Of a DNA stretch of 64,000 bases, positions 53,285 to 62,303 are shown piece by piece. This DNA is from Pseudocitrobacter sp913778145 (GTDB lineage: Bacteria > Pseudomonadota > Gammaproteobacteria > Enterobacterales > Enterobacteriaceae), in contig JALNTX010000012.1 in the NCBI GenBank assembly GCA_035726825.1, positions 62,001-126,000 on the forward strand. Direction: 5' to 3'. Within the stretch, counting starts at the first letter, position 1. Every line of letters starts with the position of its first letter. The position numbers and the translations under genes were made by a program. Below the pieces are notes generated by a model, which did not search any database, was not told where the DNA came from, and saw only the letters and a program-made list of their open reading frames with translations.

Positions 53285-55483
53285 ATGTCTGATTTAAAAA
53301 TTGCGGTTAGCCGTCGCTGCCCGGATTGTTTTTCTACGCTGCGTGAAATTGTTGATCTTGCAGAAAGTAACCTTGTGGATGTCGCCGCTGTGGTATTATC
53401 CATCAACGATATTGAACAAGGTAAACTCGATGAAATTGATGCTACCGGCTACGGTATTCCTGTCTTCATCACTACCGATAATGAGCAACGCGTTCCGGCT
53501 GAATATCTACCACGGCTTTCCGGTGTTTTTGAACACAATGCCGCACGCAACACCTTTTATGGCCGCCAGTTAGAAACGGCTGCCAGCCATTATGAAACGC
53601 ATCTGCGCCCACCTTTTTTCCGTGCGTTAGTGGACTATGTCAACCAGGGCAACAGCGCGTTTGACTGCCCCGGACATCAGGGTGGTGAATTTTTCCGTCG
53701 TCACCCCGCAGGGAATCAATTCGTCGAATATTTTGGCGAAACGCTTTTCCGTTCGGACTTATGTAACGCGGATGTGGCCATGGGCGACCTGCTGATACAT
53801 GAAGGTGCGCCATGTATCGCGCAACAACATGCTGCTAAAGTGTTTAATGCCGATAAAACCTATTTTGTCTTAAACGGAACATCCTCTTCAAATAAAGTGG
53901 TGCTCAATGCCCTGCTAACCCCGGGCGATTTGGTTTTATTTGATCGTAATAACCATAAATCTAACCACCACGGTGCATTACTACAGGCCGGGGCAACACC
54001 GGTTTATCTGGAAACCGCACGTAACCCGTACGGCTTTATTGGCGGTATTGACGCACACTGTTTTGAAGAGCGTTATCTACGAGAGTTAATTTCTGAAGTT
54101 GCGCCAGAGAGAAGTAAAGATGTACGCCCATTCCGTCTTGCCGTCATTCAATTAGGAACCTACGATGGCACCATCTACAATGCGCGCCAGGTAGTTGATA
54201 AGATTGGACATCTTTGCGATTACATTCTTTTTGACTCTGCGTGGGTTGGCTACGAACAATTTATTCCTATGATGGCTGACTGCTCGCCGCTGTTACTTGA
54301 TTTGAACGAAAATGATCCAGGCATTTTGGTCACACAATCCGTTCATAAACAGCAGGCTGGTTTCTCTCAGACATCGCAAATACATAAAAAAGATAGCCAC
54401 ATTAAAGGCCAGGAACGTTATGTTCCGCATAAACGCATGAACAATGCCTTTATGATGCATGCCTCCACCAGCCCGTTCTACCCCCTGTTTGCCGCGTTAG
54501 ACATTAATGCCAAAATGCATGAGGGGGTAAGTGGCCGTAACATGTGGATGGATTGCGTCAAAAACGGTATAGATGCACGCAAGCTGATTCTGGAAAACTG
54601 CCATCATATCCGCCCGTTTGTTCCTGAAGTCGTTGACGGAAAGCCATGGCATCTTTATCCAACCGACAAAATCGCCAACGATCTGCACTTCTTCCATTTT
54701 GTCCCAGGTGAACGCTGGCATGCGTTTGAAGGCTACGCGGAAAACCAGTATTTCGTTGATCCTTGCAAGCTGTTACTGACCACGCCAGGCATTAATGCAC
54801 ATAATGGCGAATACGAGAAATTTGGCGTACCTGCCACCATTCTGGCTAACTTCCTGCGTGAAAATGGCGTCGTCCCGGAAAAATGTGACCTCAACTCCAT
54901 TCTCTTCTTGTTAACGCCCGCTGAAGACATGGCGAAATTACAGCAACTGGTCGCGCTTTTGGTTCGTTTTGAAAAACTTCTTGAAGAAGATGCGCCTTTA
55001 GCTGAGGTATTGCCTTCCATCTACAAACAACATGCCGAACGCTATGCGGGCTATTCACTCCGTCAACTTTGTCAGGAGATGCACGATCTTTACGCTCGTC
55101 ACAACGTTAAACAGTTACAAAAAGAGATGTTCCGGAAATCACATTTCCCTCCAGTCAGGATGAATCCTCAGGAAGCTAACTACGCCTATTTGCGTGGTGA
55201 AGTCGAACTCGTTCGCCTACCGGATGCTGAGGGCAGAATTGCAGCAGAAGGTGCTCTTCCTTACCCTCCAGGCGTTCTATGTGTCGTTCCTGGTGAAATT
55301 TGGGGCGGGGCTGTACTGCAATATTTCAGCGCACTTGAAGAAGGGATAAACCTTCTACCGGGGTTTGCGCCCGAATTACAGGGTGTCTACATCCAGGAAA
55401 ACGACGGACGTAAGCAAGTTTGGTGCTATGTCATTAAGCCACGCACAGTCACTCCCGTTCTGCTGAAAGGGGAAATATTATGA
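53285..55483 (+). CDS. speF: Inducible ornithine decarboxylase
   Basis: A PLP enzyme that converts ornithine to putrescine and CO2, consuming a proton at low pH. It has 732 residues from the ATG at 53285, the E. coli length; an ATG two codons upstream is also possible. The wing domain is about 1-108. The PLP Lys is residue 355 in SVHKQQAGFSQ. DCPGHQGGEFFRRHPAGNQF and LDLNENDPGILVTQSVHKQ are family blocks. It is nearly identical to E. coli apart from the N-terminal wing, which is more diverged. potE overlaps its stop by 4 bp. Confidence 0.98.
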   Translation: MSDLKIAVSRRCPDCFSTLREIVDLAESNLVDVAAVVLSINDIEQGKLDEIDATGYGIPVFITTDNEQRVPAEYLPRLSGVFEHNAARNTFYGRQLETAASHYETHLRPPFFRALVDYVNQGNSAFDCPGHQGGEFFRRHPAGNQFVEYFGETLFRSDLCNADVAMGDLLIHEGAPCIAQQHAAKVFNADKTYFVLNGTSSSNKVVLNALLTPGDLVLFDRNNHKSNHHGALLQAGATPVYLETARNPYGFIGGIDAHCFEERYLRELISEVAPERSKDVRPFRLAVIQLGTYDGTIYNARQVVDKIGHLCDYILFDSAWVGYEQFIPMMADCSPLLLDLNENDPGILVTQSVHKQQAGFSQTSQIHKKDSHIKGQERYVPHKRMNNAFMMHASTSPFYPLFAALDINAKMHEGVSGRNMWMDCVKNGIDARKLILENCHHIRPFVPEVVDGKPWHLYPTDKIANDLHFFHFVPGERWHAFEGYAENQYFVDPCKLLLTTPGINAHNGEYEKFGVPATILANFLRENGVVPEKCDLNSILFLLTPAEDMAKLQQLVALLVRFEKLLEEDAPLAEVLPSIYKQHAERYAGYSLRQLCQEMHDLYARHNVKQLQKEMFRKSHFPPVRMNPQEANYAYLRGEVELVRLPDAEGRIAAEGALPYPPGVLCVVPGEIWGGAVLQYFSALEEGINLLPGFAPELQGVYIQENDGRKQVWCYVIKPRTVTPVLLKGEIL

Positions 55484-56799
55484 GCAAAGCCAAAGCGAAT
55501 AAAATGGGCGTCGTTCAGCTCACCATCCTGACCATGGTCAATATGATGGGGTCCGGAATTATTATGCTGCCGACCAAGCTTGCAGAAGTGGGTACCATCT
55601 CGATTATTTCATGGTTAGTTACCGCAGTCGGCTCAATGGCGCTGGCCTGGGCATTTGCCAAGTGTGGGATGTTTAGCCGAAAATCCGGCGGGATGGGTGG
55701 CTACGCTGAATATGCCTTTGGTAAATCGGGCAATTTCATGGCGAACTATACCTATGGCGTCTCGTTGTTAATTGCTAACGTGGCGATTGCTATCTCTGCG
55801 GTAGGTTATGGAACTGAATTACTGGGCGCCTCACTGTCACCTGTACAGATTGGGCTGGCTACGATAGGCGTGCTGTGGATTTGTACCGTTGCCAATTTTG
55901 GAGGGGCGCGCATTACCGGGCAAATCAGTAGTATCACCGTTTGGGGCGTCATCATTCCAGTCGTAGGATTATGTATTATCGGCTGGTTTTGGTTTAGCCC
56001 AACGCTTTATGCCAACTCCTGGAACCCTCACCACGTCCCATTCTTTAGTGCTGTCGGCTCATCCATTGCAATGACGCTTTGGGCGTTTCTTGGACTCGAA
56101 TCGGCGTGTGCAAATGCCGAGGTGGTTGAAAATCCAGAACGCAACGTGCCTATCGCAGTGCTTGGCGGAACACTAGGGGCGGCGGTAATTTATATCGTAT
56201 CGACTAACGTGATTGCCGGGATCGTGCCAAATATGGATTTGGCAAACTCAACAGCACCGTTTGGTTTGGCATTTTCACAGATGTTTACCCCAACGGTTGG
56301 GAAAGTGATCATGGCACTCATGATTATGTCCTGCTGTGGCTCGCTTCTTGGATGGCAGTTCACTATTGCACAAGTCTTTAAATCCTCGGCCGACGAAGGT
56401 TACTTCCCCAAAATCTTCTCACGGGTATCTAAAGTTGATGCGCCGGTTCAGGGCATGCTGACTATCGTTATTATTCAGAGCGGATTATCGTTGATGACGA
56501 TCAGCCCATCACTGAACAGCCAGTTCAACGTGTTGGTCAATCTGGCGGTCGTCACTAATATCATTCCGTACATCCTGTCGATGGCGGCCCTGGTCATCAT
56601 CCAGAAAATGGCAAATGTGGAACCTTCAAAGGCAAAAATCGCCAATGGCGTCGCATTCATCGGGGCTCTGTACAGTTTCTATGCGCTCTATTCCTCCGGG
56701 GAGGAGGCGATGCTGTATGGTTCCATCGTCACGTTCCTGGGCTGGACATTATACGGGCTGGTATCACCGCGCTTTGAACTGAAAAATAAACACAGTTAA
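55480..56799 (+). CDS. potE: Putrescine/ornithine antiporter PotE
   Basis: An APC-family inner-membrane exchanger of putrescine for ornithine; with SpeF it forms an acid-resistance and polyamine-export unit. It has 439 residues and twelve membrane segments. It opens MSKAKANKMGVVQLTILTMV with the substrate-binding GSGIIMLPTKLAEVG, and later GFLGLESACAN-type WAFLGLESACANAEVVENPERNVP. Translation is coupled to speF (ATGA overlap). Confidence 0.98.
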   Translation: MSKAKANKMGVVQLTILTMVNMMGSGIIMLPTKLAEVGTISIISWLVTAVGSMALAWAFAKCGMFSRKSGGMGGYAEYAFGKSGNFMANYTYGVSLLIANVAIAISAVGYGTELLGASLSPVQIGLATIGVLWICTVANFGGARITGQISSITVWGVIIPVVGLCIIGWFWFSPTLYANSWNPHHVPFFSAVGSSIAMTLWAFLGLESACANAEVVENPERNVPIAVLGGTLGAAVIYIVSTNVIAGIVPNMDLANSTAPFGLAFSQMFTPTVGKVIMALMIMSCCGSLLGWQFTIAQVFKSSADEGYFPKIFSRVSKVDAPVQGMLTIVIIQSGLSLMTISPSLNSQFNVLVNLAVVTNIIPYILSMAALVIIQKMANVEPSKAKIANGVAFIGALYSFYALYSSGEEAMLYGSIVTFLGWTLYGLVSPRFELKNKHS

Positions 56800-56811
56800 G
56801 GGGTGCATGGT

Positions 56812-56837
56812 AAAAAAAAGGAGCCGCAAGGCTCCTT
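56812..56837 (-). terminator. Terminator hairpin, distal copy (potE/pgm)
   Basis: Stem GGAGCC/GGCTCC with loop GCAA (56820-56835). On the minus strand it ends in TTTTTTTTACC; on the plus strand only in TTC. It is the same hairpin as at 56977-57004, with the extended BIME between the two. Confidence 0.8.
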
Positions 56838-56973
<136 letters not shown>

Positions 56974-56976
56974 AAT

Positions 56977-57004
56977 AAAAAAGGAGCCGCAAGGCTCCTT
57001 TTTT
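56977..57004 (-). terminator. Terminator of pgm, proximal copy (bidirectional)
   Basis: A 12-bp perfect stem AAAAAAGGAGCC/GGCTCCTTTTTT with loop GCAA, 12 bp beyond the pgm stop. Its symmetry allows action on potE transcripts too. Confidence 0.9.
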
Positions 57005-57016
57005 AATTATTCGCTT

Positions 57017-58657
57017 TTACGCGTTTTTCAGCACTTCACTAACAATCTCTACCGCTTCTTTCTCAATCTGCTTACGGTGCTCTTCACCAAGGAAGCTTTC
57101 GCAGTAGATTTTATACGCGTCTTCGGTGCCTGACGGACGCGCGGCGAACCAGCCGTTGTCGGTCATCACTTTCAGGCCGCCGATGGATGCGCCGTTACCC
57201 GGTGCTGCCGTCAGACGTGCGGTGATAGGGTCACCGGCCAGCGTGCTGGCACTCACCATCTCTGGGGAGAGTTTAGACAGCGCCGCTTTCTGTGCAGACG
57301 TCGCGCCGGCCTGCAAACGGTTGTAGCTTGGCGCACCGAAGCGTTTTGCCAGCTCGTTGTAATGCTCTTGCGGGTTTTTACCGGTGACGGCGGTGATTTC
57401 CGCGGCCAGCAGGCACATGATGATGCCGTCTTTATCAGTCGACCACGGCGTGCCGTCGAAGCGCAGGAACGATGCCCCGGCACTCTCTTCGCCGCCGAAA
57501 CCAAAGCTGCCATCAAACAGACCATCAACGAACCATTTGAAACCGACCGGCACTTCCACCAGCTTGCGGCCCAGATCGTTAACTACACGGTCGATCATCG
57601 CGGAAGACACCAGGGTTTTACCCACGGCGACGTCTTTGCCCCATTGCGGACGGTGCTGGAACAGATAGTTAATAGCAACCGCCAGATAGTGATTCGGGTT
57701 CATCAGGCCCGCAGGCGTGACGATACCGTGACGGTCGTAGTCCGGGTCGTTGGCAAACGCGAGGTCAAACTTGTCGCGCAGCGCCAGCAGGCCCGCCATC
57801 GCGCACTCGGAGGAGCAGTCCATACGGATTGCGCCATCTTTGTCGAGGTGCATGAAGCGGAAAGTCTGGTCAACCTGGTCGTTAACGATGGTCAGGTTAA
57901 GCTTGTAGTATTCGCCGATACGTTTCCAGTATTCAATACCGGAACCGCCCAGCGGATCGACCCCCAGCGTCAGGCCTGCTTTCTGGATAGCCGCCATATC
58001 GACGATATCCGCCAGCCCTTCGATGAACGGCTGCACCAGGTCCATCTCTTTAACATGACCGGACGCCAGCGCGGCATCCAGAGAAATGCGTTTCACGCCT
58101 TTCAGGCCATCGGCCAGCAGCGCATTGGCGCGATCTTCCACCACTTTGGTAACGTTCGTATCGGCCGGGCCACCGTTAGGCGGGTTGTATTTGATACCGC
58201 CATCTTCCGGCGGGTTATGGGACGGCGTAATCACGATACCGTCGGCCAGTGGGCCACCTTTTTTGTTGTGGACCAGAATGGCGTTCGACACGGCAGGCGT
58301 CGGCGTAAAGCCGTTATTTTCCTGCACAATGACATCCACACCGTTTGCCGCCAGCACTTCGAGCACCGAGATAAACGCCGGTTCAGAGAGCGCGTGGGTA
58401 TCTTTACCTACGTAGCACGGGCCAGTAATGCCGTTTTTCGCACGATCTTCGGCGATTGCCTGTGCGATCGCCAGAATATGAGGTTCATTGAAACTCTGGC
58501 GCGCCGCGCTGCCACGGTGTCCGGAAGTACCGAACTTCACTGCATGCTCTGCGTTACCCACTTCCGGTTTCAGCACGTAGTACTGAGACGTCAATTGGGC
58601 GACGTTAATCAAATCACTCTGTTGTGCAGGCTGGCCCGCACGGTTATGGTTTGCCAT
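57017..58657 (-). CDS. pgm: Phosphoglucomutase (alpha-D-glucose)
   Basis: Interconverts glucose 1-phosphate and glucose 6-phosphate. It has 546 residues from MANHNRAGQPAQQSDLIN, the E. coli length; the frame extends seven codons upstream without conservation. Active-site phosphoserine in VITPSHNPPEDGGIKYNPPNGGP; metal loop FANDPDYDRHGIVTP; sugar loop GFGGEESAGASFLR; phosphate-binding RPSGTEDAYKIYCESF. Second gene of seqA-pgm, 24 bp after seqA. Confidence 0.98.
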   Translation of the reverse strand: MANHNRAGQPAQQSDLINVAQLTSQYYVLKPEVGNAEHAVKFGTSGHRGSAARQSFNEPHILAIAQAIAEDRAKNGITGPCYVGKDTHALSEPAFISVLEVLAANGVDVIVQENNGFTPTPAVSNAILVHNKKGGPLADGIVITPSHNPPEDGGIKYNPPNGGPADTNVTKVVEDRANALLADGLKGVKRISLDAALASGHVKEMDLVQPFIEGLADIVDMAAIQKAGLTLGVDPLGGSGIEYWKRIGEYYKLNLTIVNDQVDQTFRFMHLDKDGAIRMDCSSECAMAGLLALRDKFDLAFANDPDYDRHGIVTPAGLMNPNHYLAVAINYLFQHRPQWGKDVAVGKTLVSSAMIDRVVNDLGRKLVEVPVGFKWFVDGLFDGSFGFGGEESAGASFLRFDGTPWSTDKDGIIMCLLAAEITAVTGKNPQEHYNELAKRFGAPSYNRLQAGATSAQKAALSKLSPEMVSASTLAGDPITARLTAAPGNGASIGGLKVMTDNGWFAARPSGTEDAYKIYCESFLGEEHRKQIEKEAVEIVSEVLKNA

Positions 58658-58681
58658 TGCTTGATCCTTCTTATGCAAGGG

Positions 58682-59239
58682 TTAGATTGTGCCGCATACC
58701 TTTTCGATTAATTCAGCGGGGAACTGCATGATTTGCATAATGTGTTCCACCATACTGCATTTACGACCGGTGTTGGTATTCGTAATCACCCAATATGGGG
58801 TTTCCGGTACCTGTTTCGGTTTAGTCTGATTACCGTTTTTCAGCAGGGTTTGCTCGTTGGCGGCAAAGTAGACACGCGTGCGCCCATGAAGCGATTCCGT
58901 CGCTTCGGCAAACGCGTTGTTATCCAGTTTGTAGAGCGTCGTCAGGATCAGCATAAAGCGATTGACGGCTTTTTTCTGCTCAGCGTATTCGTCAGAGAGC
59001 AGCAGTTCACGCATTGCACGAACTTTGTCTTTCGCGGTTTTAACCGGTTTTACCTCGGCAACTGGAGCAACCTGAGCAGGCGCGACTTCAGCTTTGGCAA
59101 CCGGAGCAGCAACAACAGGTTGTGATGCGGCGGAAAACTTCAGCATTCGCCGTAAAATGTCAGATGCGCTCTCGCCAATGTGCAGTGTGTGGGCGGCAAT
59201 ATAGCGATAGAGTTCGTCATCAACTTCGATCGTTTTCAT
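58682..59239 (-). CDS. seqA: Negative modulator of replication initiation SeqA
   Basis: Binds hemimethylated GATC clusters, sequesters newly replicated oriC and the dnaA promoter, and organises DNA behind forks. It has 185 residues (E. coli 181) from MKTIEVDDELYRYIAAHTLH; an upstream Met (59272) adds 11 unconserved residues. N-terminal multimerisation domain about 1-35; Ala/Pro/Val-rich linker (PVVAAPVAKAEVAPAQVAPV) longer than in E. coli; C-terminal DNA-binding domain with LHGRTRVYFAANEQTLL, NTNTGRKCSMVEHIMQ. Confidence 0.97.
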   Translation of the reverse strand: MKTIEVDDELYRYIAAHTLHIGESASDILRRMLKFSAASQPVVAAPVAKAEVAPAQVAPVAEVKPVKTAKDKVRAMRELLLSDEYAEQKKAVNRFMLILTTLYKLDNNAFAEATESLHGRTRVYFAANEQTLLKNGNQTKPKQVPETPYWVITNTNTGRKCSMVEHIMQIMQFPAELIEKVCGTI

Positions 59240-59422
59240 CTTAATCCAGTGCAATAATTTTTCTGAATACAAGTTGCTGGGATTATATGTTCAAAACCCA
59301 ACAGCGGATAGCGTCATACCAGGATAGCGGCAAAAATGGGATAAAAATCGTATCTTGCCCCTGAACGTGAGAATGTCCAACATAATACCCTAACCCGACA
59401 GAGCGAAAAAAAGAACTTTGCT

Positions 59423-60187
59423 ATGAAATTGAATACCCGAGCGCAATCTGCACAAAACCTGCACAATAATTCCCCCATTCTGCTCGTTCACGGCCTGTTC
59501 GGCAGCCTGGACAACCTCGGCGTGCTGGCGCGCGACCTGGTGACCGACCACGATATCCTGCAAGTGGATATGCGTAATCACGGTCTTTCTCCACGAGCAG
59601 ATGAAATGAACTACCCGGCGATGGCACAAGATCTGCTGGATACCCTCGACGCCCACAACATAGATAAAGCCACAGTGATTGGCCACTCAATGGGCGGCAA
59701 AGCGGTGATGGCCCTGACCGCGCTGGCCCCGGAACGCATCGATAAGCTGGTCGCCATTGATATCGCGCCGGTGGACTATCAGGTACGTCGCCATGATGAG
59801 ATTTTTGCGGCGATTAACGCGGTCACCAACGCAGGGGTCTCCTCACGCCAGCAGGCCGCAACCGTGATGCGCGAATTTTTGGCCGAAGAAGGTGTGATTC
59901 AGTTTCTGCTGAAATCGTTTGTCGACGGCGAGTGGCGTTTTAATGTACCAGTGCTGTGGGATCAGTACCCGCACATCGTCGGCTGGGAGACGATTCCGGC
60001 GTGGGATCATCCGGCACTGTTTATCCCTGGCGGAAATTCGCCTTATGTTACCGAAGCTTACCGTGACGCCCTGCTTTCGCAATTCCCGCAGGCGCGTGCG
60101 CACGTCATTGCTGGCGCCGGTCACTGGGTACATGCGGAAAAACCGGACGCGGTGCTGCGCGCCATCCGCCGATATTTAGCAGACTGA
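59423..60187 (+). CDS. ybfF: Esterase YbfF (alpha/beta hydrolase)
   Basis: A cytoplasmic esterase active on short/medium acyl-CoA-like and palmitoyl-CoA substrates in E. coli (recalled). It has 254 residues with the hydrolase core LVHGLFGSLDNLG (oxyanion loop), nucleophile Ser-89 in VIGHSMGGKAV and the catalytic His in AGAGHWVHAEKPD. Divergent from seqA. Confidence 0.95.
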   Translation: MKLNTRAQSAQNLHNNSPILLVHGLFGSLDNLGVLARDLVTDHDILQVDMRNHGLSPRADEMNYPAMAQDLLDTLDAHNIDKATVIGHSMGGKAVMALTALAPERIDKLVAIDIAPVDYQVRRHDEIFAAINAVTNAGVSSRQQAATVMREFLAEEGVIQFLLKSFVDGEWRFNVPVLWDQYPHIVGWETIPAWDHPALFIPGGNSPYVTEAYRDALLSQFPQARAHVIAGAGHWVHAEKPDAVLRAIRRYLAD

Positions 60188-60199
60188 TTAAAAACTCAA
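60184..60199 (+). promoter_or_regulatory. Degenerate LexA-box candidate upstream of ybfE
   Basis: CTG-ATTAAAAACT-CAA lies just after the ybfF stop. E. coli ybfE is LexA-controlled from a site of this form. Here the second half reads CAA instead of CAG, so binding may be weaker or lost. Confidence 0.35.
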
Positions 60200-60316
60200 C
60201 GACCGCGCGCCATTATGGCCGTGGTCGTTGGCGTGTCGGTTGCACTGATGTATGATTGCGCGCTGTCTGCTCCGGGCGTTTCCCGGTAGCTTGTTTCCCC
60301 GAAGTCACTCTGAATC

Positions 60317-60610
60317 ATGGCAAAAGAACAAACGGACCGCACGACAATTGATTTGTTCGCAAATGAGCGTCGGCCGGGAAGACCCAAAACCAATCCGCTT
60401 TCGCGTGACGAACAGCTGCGCATTAATAAGCGTAATCAATTAAAACGCGATAAAGTTCGCGGTCTGAAGCGCGTCGAGCTGAAACTCAACAGCGACGCGG
60501 TCGATGCCCTGAACGAACTGGCAACCGCGCGTAATATGAGTCGCAGTGAGCTTATCGAAGAGATTCTGATGAGCCAGTTAGCGCTGCTTCGTGCGCAGGA
60601 AAAGCTCTGA
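60317..60610 (+). CDS. ybfE: YbfE, LexA-regulated CopG/ribbon-helix-helix-like protein
   Basis: The product has 97 residues. A basic N-terminal half with an AT-hook-like GRPKTNP (RRPGRPKTNPLSRDEQLRINKR) is followed by KRVELKLNSDAVDALNELATARNMSRSELIEEIL (in part), a ribbon-helix-helix pattern. It is likely a small DNA-binding protein; its targets are unknown to me. It lies between ybfF and fldA. Confidence 0.9.
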   Translation: MAKEQTDRTTIDLFANERRPGRPKTNPLSRDEQLRINKRNQLKRDKVRGLKRVELKLNSDAVDALNELATARNMSRSELIEEILMSQLALLRAQEKL

Positions 60611-60760
60611 AAATTTCGTAAAATCCCGCTTTCATGTAGCAGAGTGTGCAGTCCGGTACGATTGCTGATTCCGCACCCTTCTCTGTTCTGCTATGATTGC
60701 CCTTATCTGTGGGCAATACGCCACCACCATATCATTAAGTTTCAAGAGGTTATTTAACTC

Positions 60761-61291
60761 ATGGCAATCGTTGGCATTTTCTTTGGTAGCGACACCGGCA
60801 ATACCGAAAATATCGCAAAAATGATTCAGAAACAGCTTGGTAAAGACGTTGCCGACGTGCATGACATTGCCAAGAGCAGCAAAGAAGACCTGGCTGCATT
60901 CGACATTCTGCTGCTGGGTATCCCGACCTGGTACTACGGTGAAGCGCAGTGTGACTGGGACGATTTCTTCCCGACGCTGGAAGAAGTTGATTTCAATGGC
61001 AAACTGGTTGCACTGTTCGGCTGCGGCGACCAGGAAGACTACGCGGAATACTTCTGTGATGCGCTGGGCACTATCCGCGACATCATCGAACCGCGCGGCG
61101 CCACCATCGTCGGCCACTGGCCAACAGCCGGTTACCACTTCGAAGCGTCTAAAGGCCTGGCCGATGACGATCACTTCGTGGGTCTGGCTATCGATGAAGA
61201 CCGTCAGCCGGAACTGACCGCTGAACGTGTAGAAAAATGGGTAAAACAGATCTCCGAAGAGCTGCATCTGGAAGAGATCAAAAACGCCTGA
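60761..61291 (+). CDS. fldA: Flavodoxin 1
   Basis: A soluble FMN electron carrier, essential in E. coli, serving IspG/IspH, BioB, MetH reactivation and anaerobic radical enzymes. It has 176 residues, the E. coli length. FMN phosphate loop FFGSDTGNTENIAK; flanking aromatic loops GIPTWYYGEAQCDWDDF and GCGDQEDYAEYFCDALG. A GAGGT ribosome site precedes it. Located just upstream of fur, as in relatives. Confidence 0.98.
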   Translation: MAIVGIFFGSDTGNTENIAKMIQKQLGKDVADVHDIAKSSKEDLAAFDILLLGIPTWYYGEAQCDWDDFFPTLEEVDFNGKLVALFGCGDQEDYAEYFCDALGTIRDIIEPRGATIVGHWPTAGYHFEASKGLADDDHFVGLAIDEDRQPELTAERVEKWVKQISEELHLEEIKNA

Positions 61292-61297
61292 TTCTTG

Positions 61298-61328
61298 ATG
61301 CGGCGTGATTATTTAAATCACGCCGCAT
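61298..61328 (+). terminator. Hairpin after fldA, possible terminator
   Basis: A 13-bp perfect stem ATGCGGCGTGATT/AATCACGCCGCAT, with its arms at 61298-61310 and 61316-61328, begins 7 bp after the fldA stop. It is followed by TAATAGG rather than a T run, so it may attenuate or stabilise rather than terminate fully. Confidence 0.5.
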
Positions 61329-61491
61329 TAATAGGTAGAAGCAATCAAAATAATAGCTACAATTTTTTAACTTTTGAGCGTAAATCTGTACAATATCTTC
61401 TGAATTTAGCGAGTTTGCTGGTCAAGCCTCGTTTTCGAAATCTTTATTCGCCCAGGTCTTGCTGTTTTCATTTAGAAGGCGTCATTCTATA

Positions 61492-61581
61492 ATGAGACGC
61501 ATTACACTCGGCGCACTCTCTGTGTTACTTCCGCGTTTGGAAGTCAATCGTTTAGCAACAGGACAGATTCCGCATGACTGA
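61492..61581 (+). CDS. uof: Uof, leader peptide upstream of fur
   Basis: A 29-residue uORF (MRRITLGALSVLLPRLEVNR...QIPHD) whose stop codon lies 8 bases inside fur. In E. coli translation of uof is coupled to fur and is the point where the sRNA RyhB represses Fur synthesis. The coding frame, position and overlap fit; the exact peptide length (28 reported in E. coli) may differ slightly. Confidence 0.85.
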   Translation: MRRITLGALSVLLPRLEVNRLATGQIPHD

Positions 61582-62026
61582 CAACAATACCGCATTAAAG
61601 AAGGCTGGCCTGAAAGTCACACTTCCCCGGTTAAAGATCCTGGAAGTGCTTCAGGAACCAGACAATCACCATGTCAGCGCGGAAGACTTATACAAACGCC
61701 TGATCGACATGGGTGAAGAGATTGGTCTGGCGACCGTCTATCGCGTTCTCAACCAGTTTGATGACGCAGGCATCGTTACACGCCATAATTTTGAAGGTGG
61801 CAAGTCCGTTTTCGAACTGACTCAACAACACCATCACGATCACCTGATCTGCCTCGACTGCGGCAAGGTTATCGAATTCAGCGATGATTCCATCGAAGCT
61901 CGTCAGCGTGAAATTGCCGCGAAACACGGCATCCGCTTAACCAACCACAGCCTGTACCTGTATGGTCACTGCGCTGAAGGCGACTGCCGCGAAGATGAAC
62001 ACGCGCACGATGGCGTAGAGAAGTAA
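61574..62026 (+). CDS. fur: Ferric uptake regulator Fur
   Basis: An iron-sensing dimeric repressor of iron acquisition genes. It has 150 residues, close to the 148 of E. coli. Winged helix: LKKAGLKVTLPRLKIL, EEIGLATVYRVLNQF. Metal sites: HHHDHLICLDCGKVIEF (His cluster and first Cys pair) and the C-terminal HCAEGDCREDEHAHD. No good Shine-Dalgarno precedes its ATG, in line with translational coupling to uof. Confidence 0.98.
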   Translation: MTDNNTALKKAGLKVTLPRLKILEVLQEPDNHHVSAEDLYKRLIDMGEEIGLATVYRVLNQFDDAGIVTRHNFEGGKSVFELTQQHHHDHLICLDCGKVIEFSDDSIEARQREIAAKHGIRLTNHSLYLYGHCAEGDCREDEHAHDGVEK

Positions 62027-62046
62027 TTTTCTTCGAGATTCTGAAA

Positions 62047-62066
62047 AGCCAACCTTCGGGTTGGCT
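62047..62066 (+). terminator. Terminator hairpin, first copy after fur
   Basis: Stem AGCCAACC/GGTTGGCT with loop TTCG, followed by CAGATT, so it has no T run. It is identical to the complete terminator at 62219-62244, on the other side of the extended BIME. Confidence 0.7.
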
Positions 62067-62218
62067 CAGATTGCTGACAAAGTGTGCTTTGTTCTTGCCG
62101 GATGCGGCGTAAACTCCTTATCCGGCCTACAAAGTAGTGAAAATTCAATATATTGCAGAAAAATTGTAGGCCTGATAAGCGCAGCGCATCAGGCAATGTT
62201 GCGTTTGTCACCGGTCTC
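62067..62218. repeat. Extended BIME, RIB-like element copy 3 (after fur)
   Basis: 152 bp, in the opposite orientation to the dtpD/phrB copy and alignable with it over the whole length: CAGATTGCTGACAA end, two inverted REPs, an AATTCAATATATTG (IHF-like) linker and the GTTTGTCACCGGTCTC end. It is inserted between two copies of the fur terminator hairpin. Confidence 0.82.
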
Positions 62219-62244
62219 AGCCAACCTTCGGGTTGGCTTTTTTA
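62219..62244 (+). terminator. Terminator of fur, second copy
   Basis: Stem AGCCAACC/GGTTGGCT with a TTCG tetraloop, followed by TTTTTTATT. Confidence 0.9.
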
Positions 62245-62259
62245 TTGCCTCTATAAAGA

Positions 62260-62290
62260 CAAAAAAACCGGAGACGCTTTAGGTCCCCGG
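62260..62290 (-). terminator. Terminator of chiPQ
   Basis: On the minus strand CCGGGGAC/GTCTCCGG (one G-U pair) has a 7-nt loop and is followed by TTTTTTT. It lies 13 bp after the chiQ stop. Confidence 0.85.
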
Positions 62291-62303
62291 CGCTGTGCAG
62301 GTC

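Noticed and set aside
57362..58711. A 449-codon plus-strand frame opposite pgm
   Set aside because: pgm is conserved over its full length on the minus strand, and the antisense product resembles nothing.
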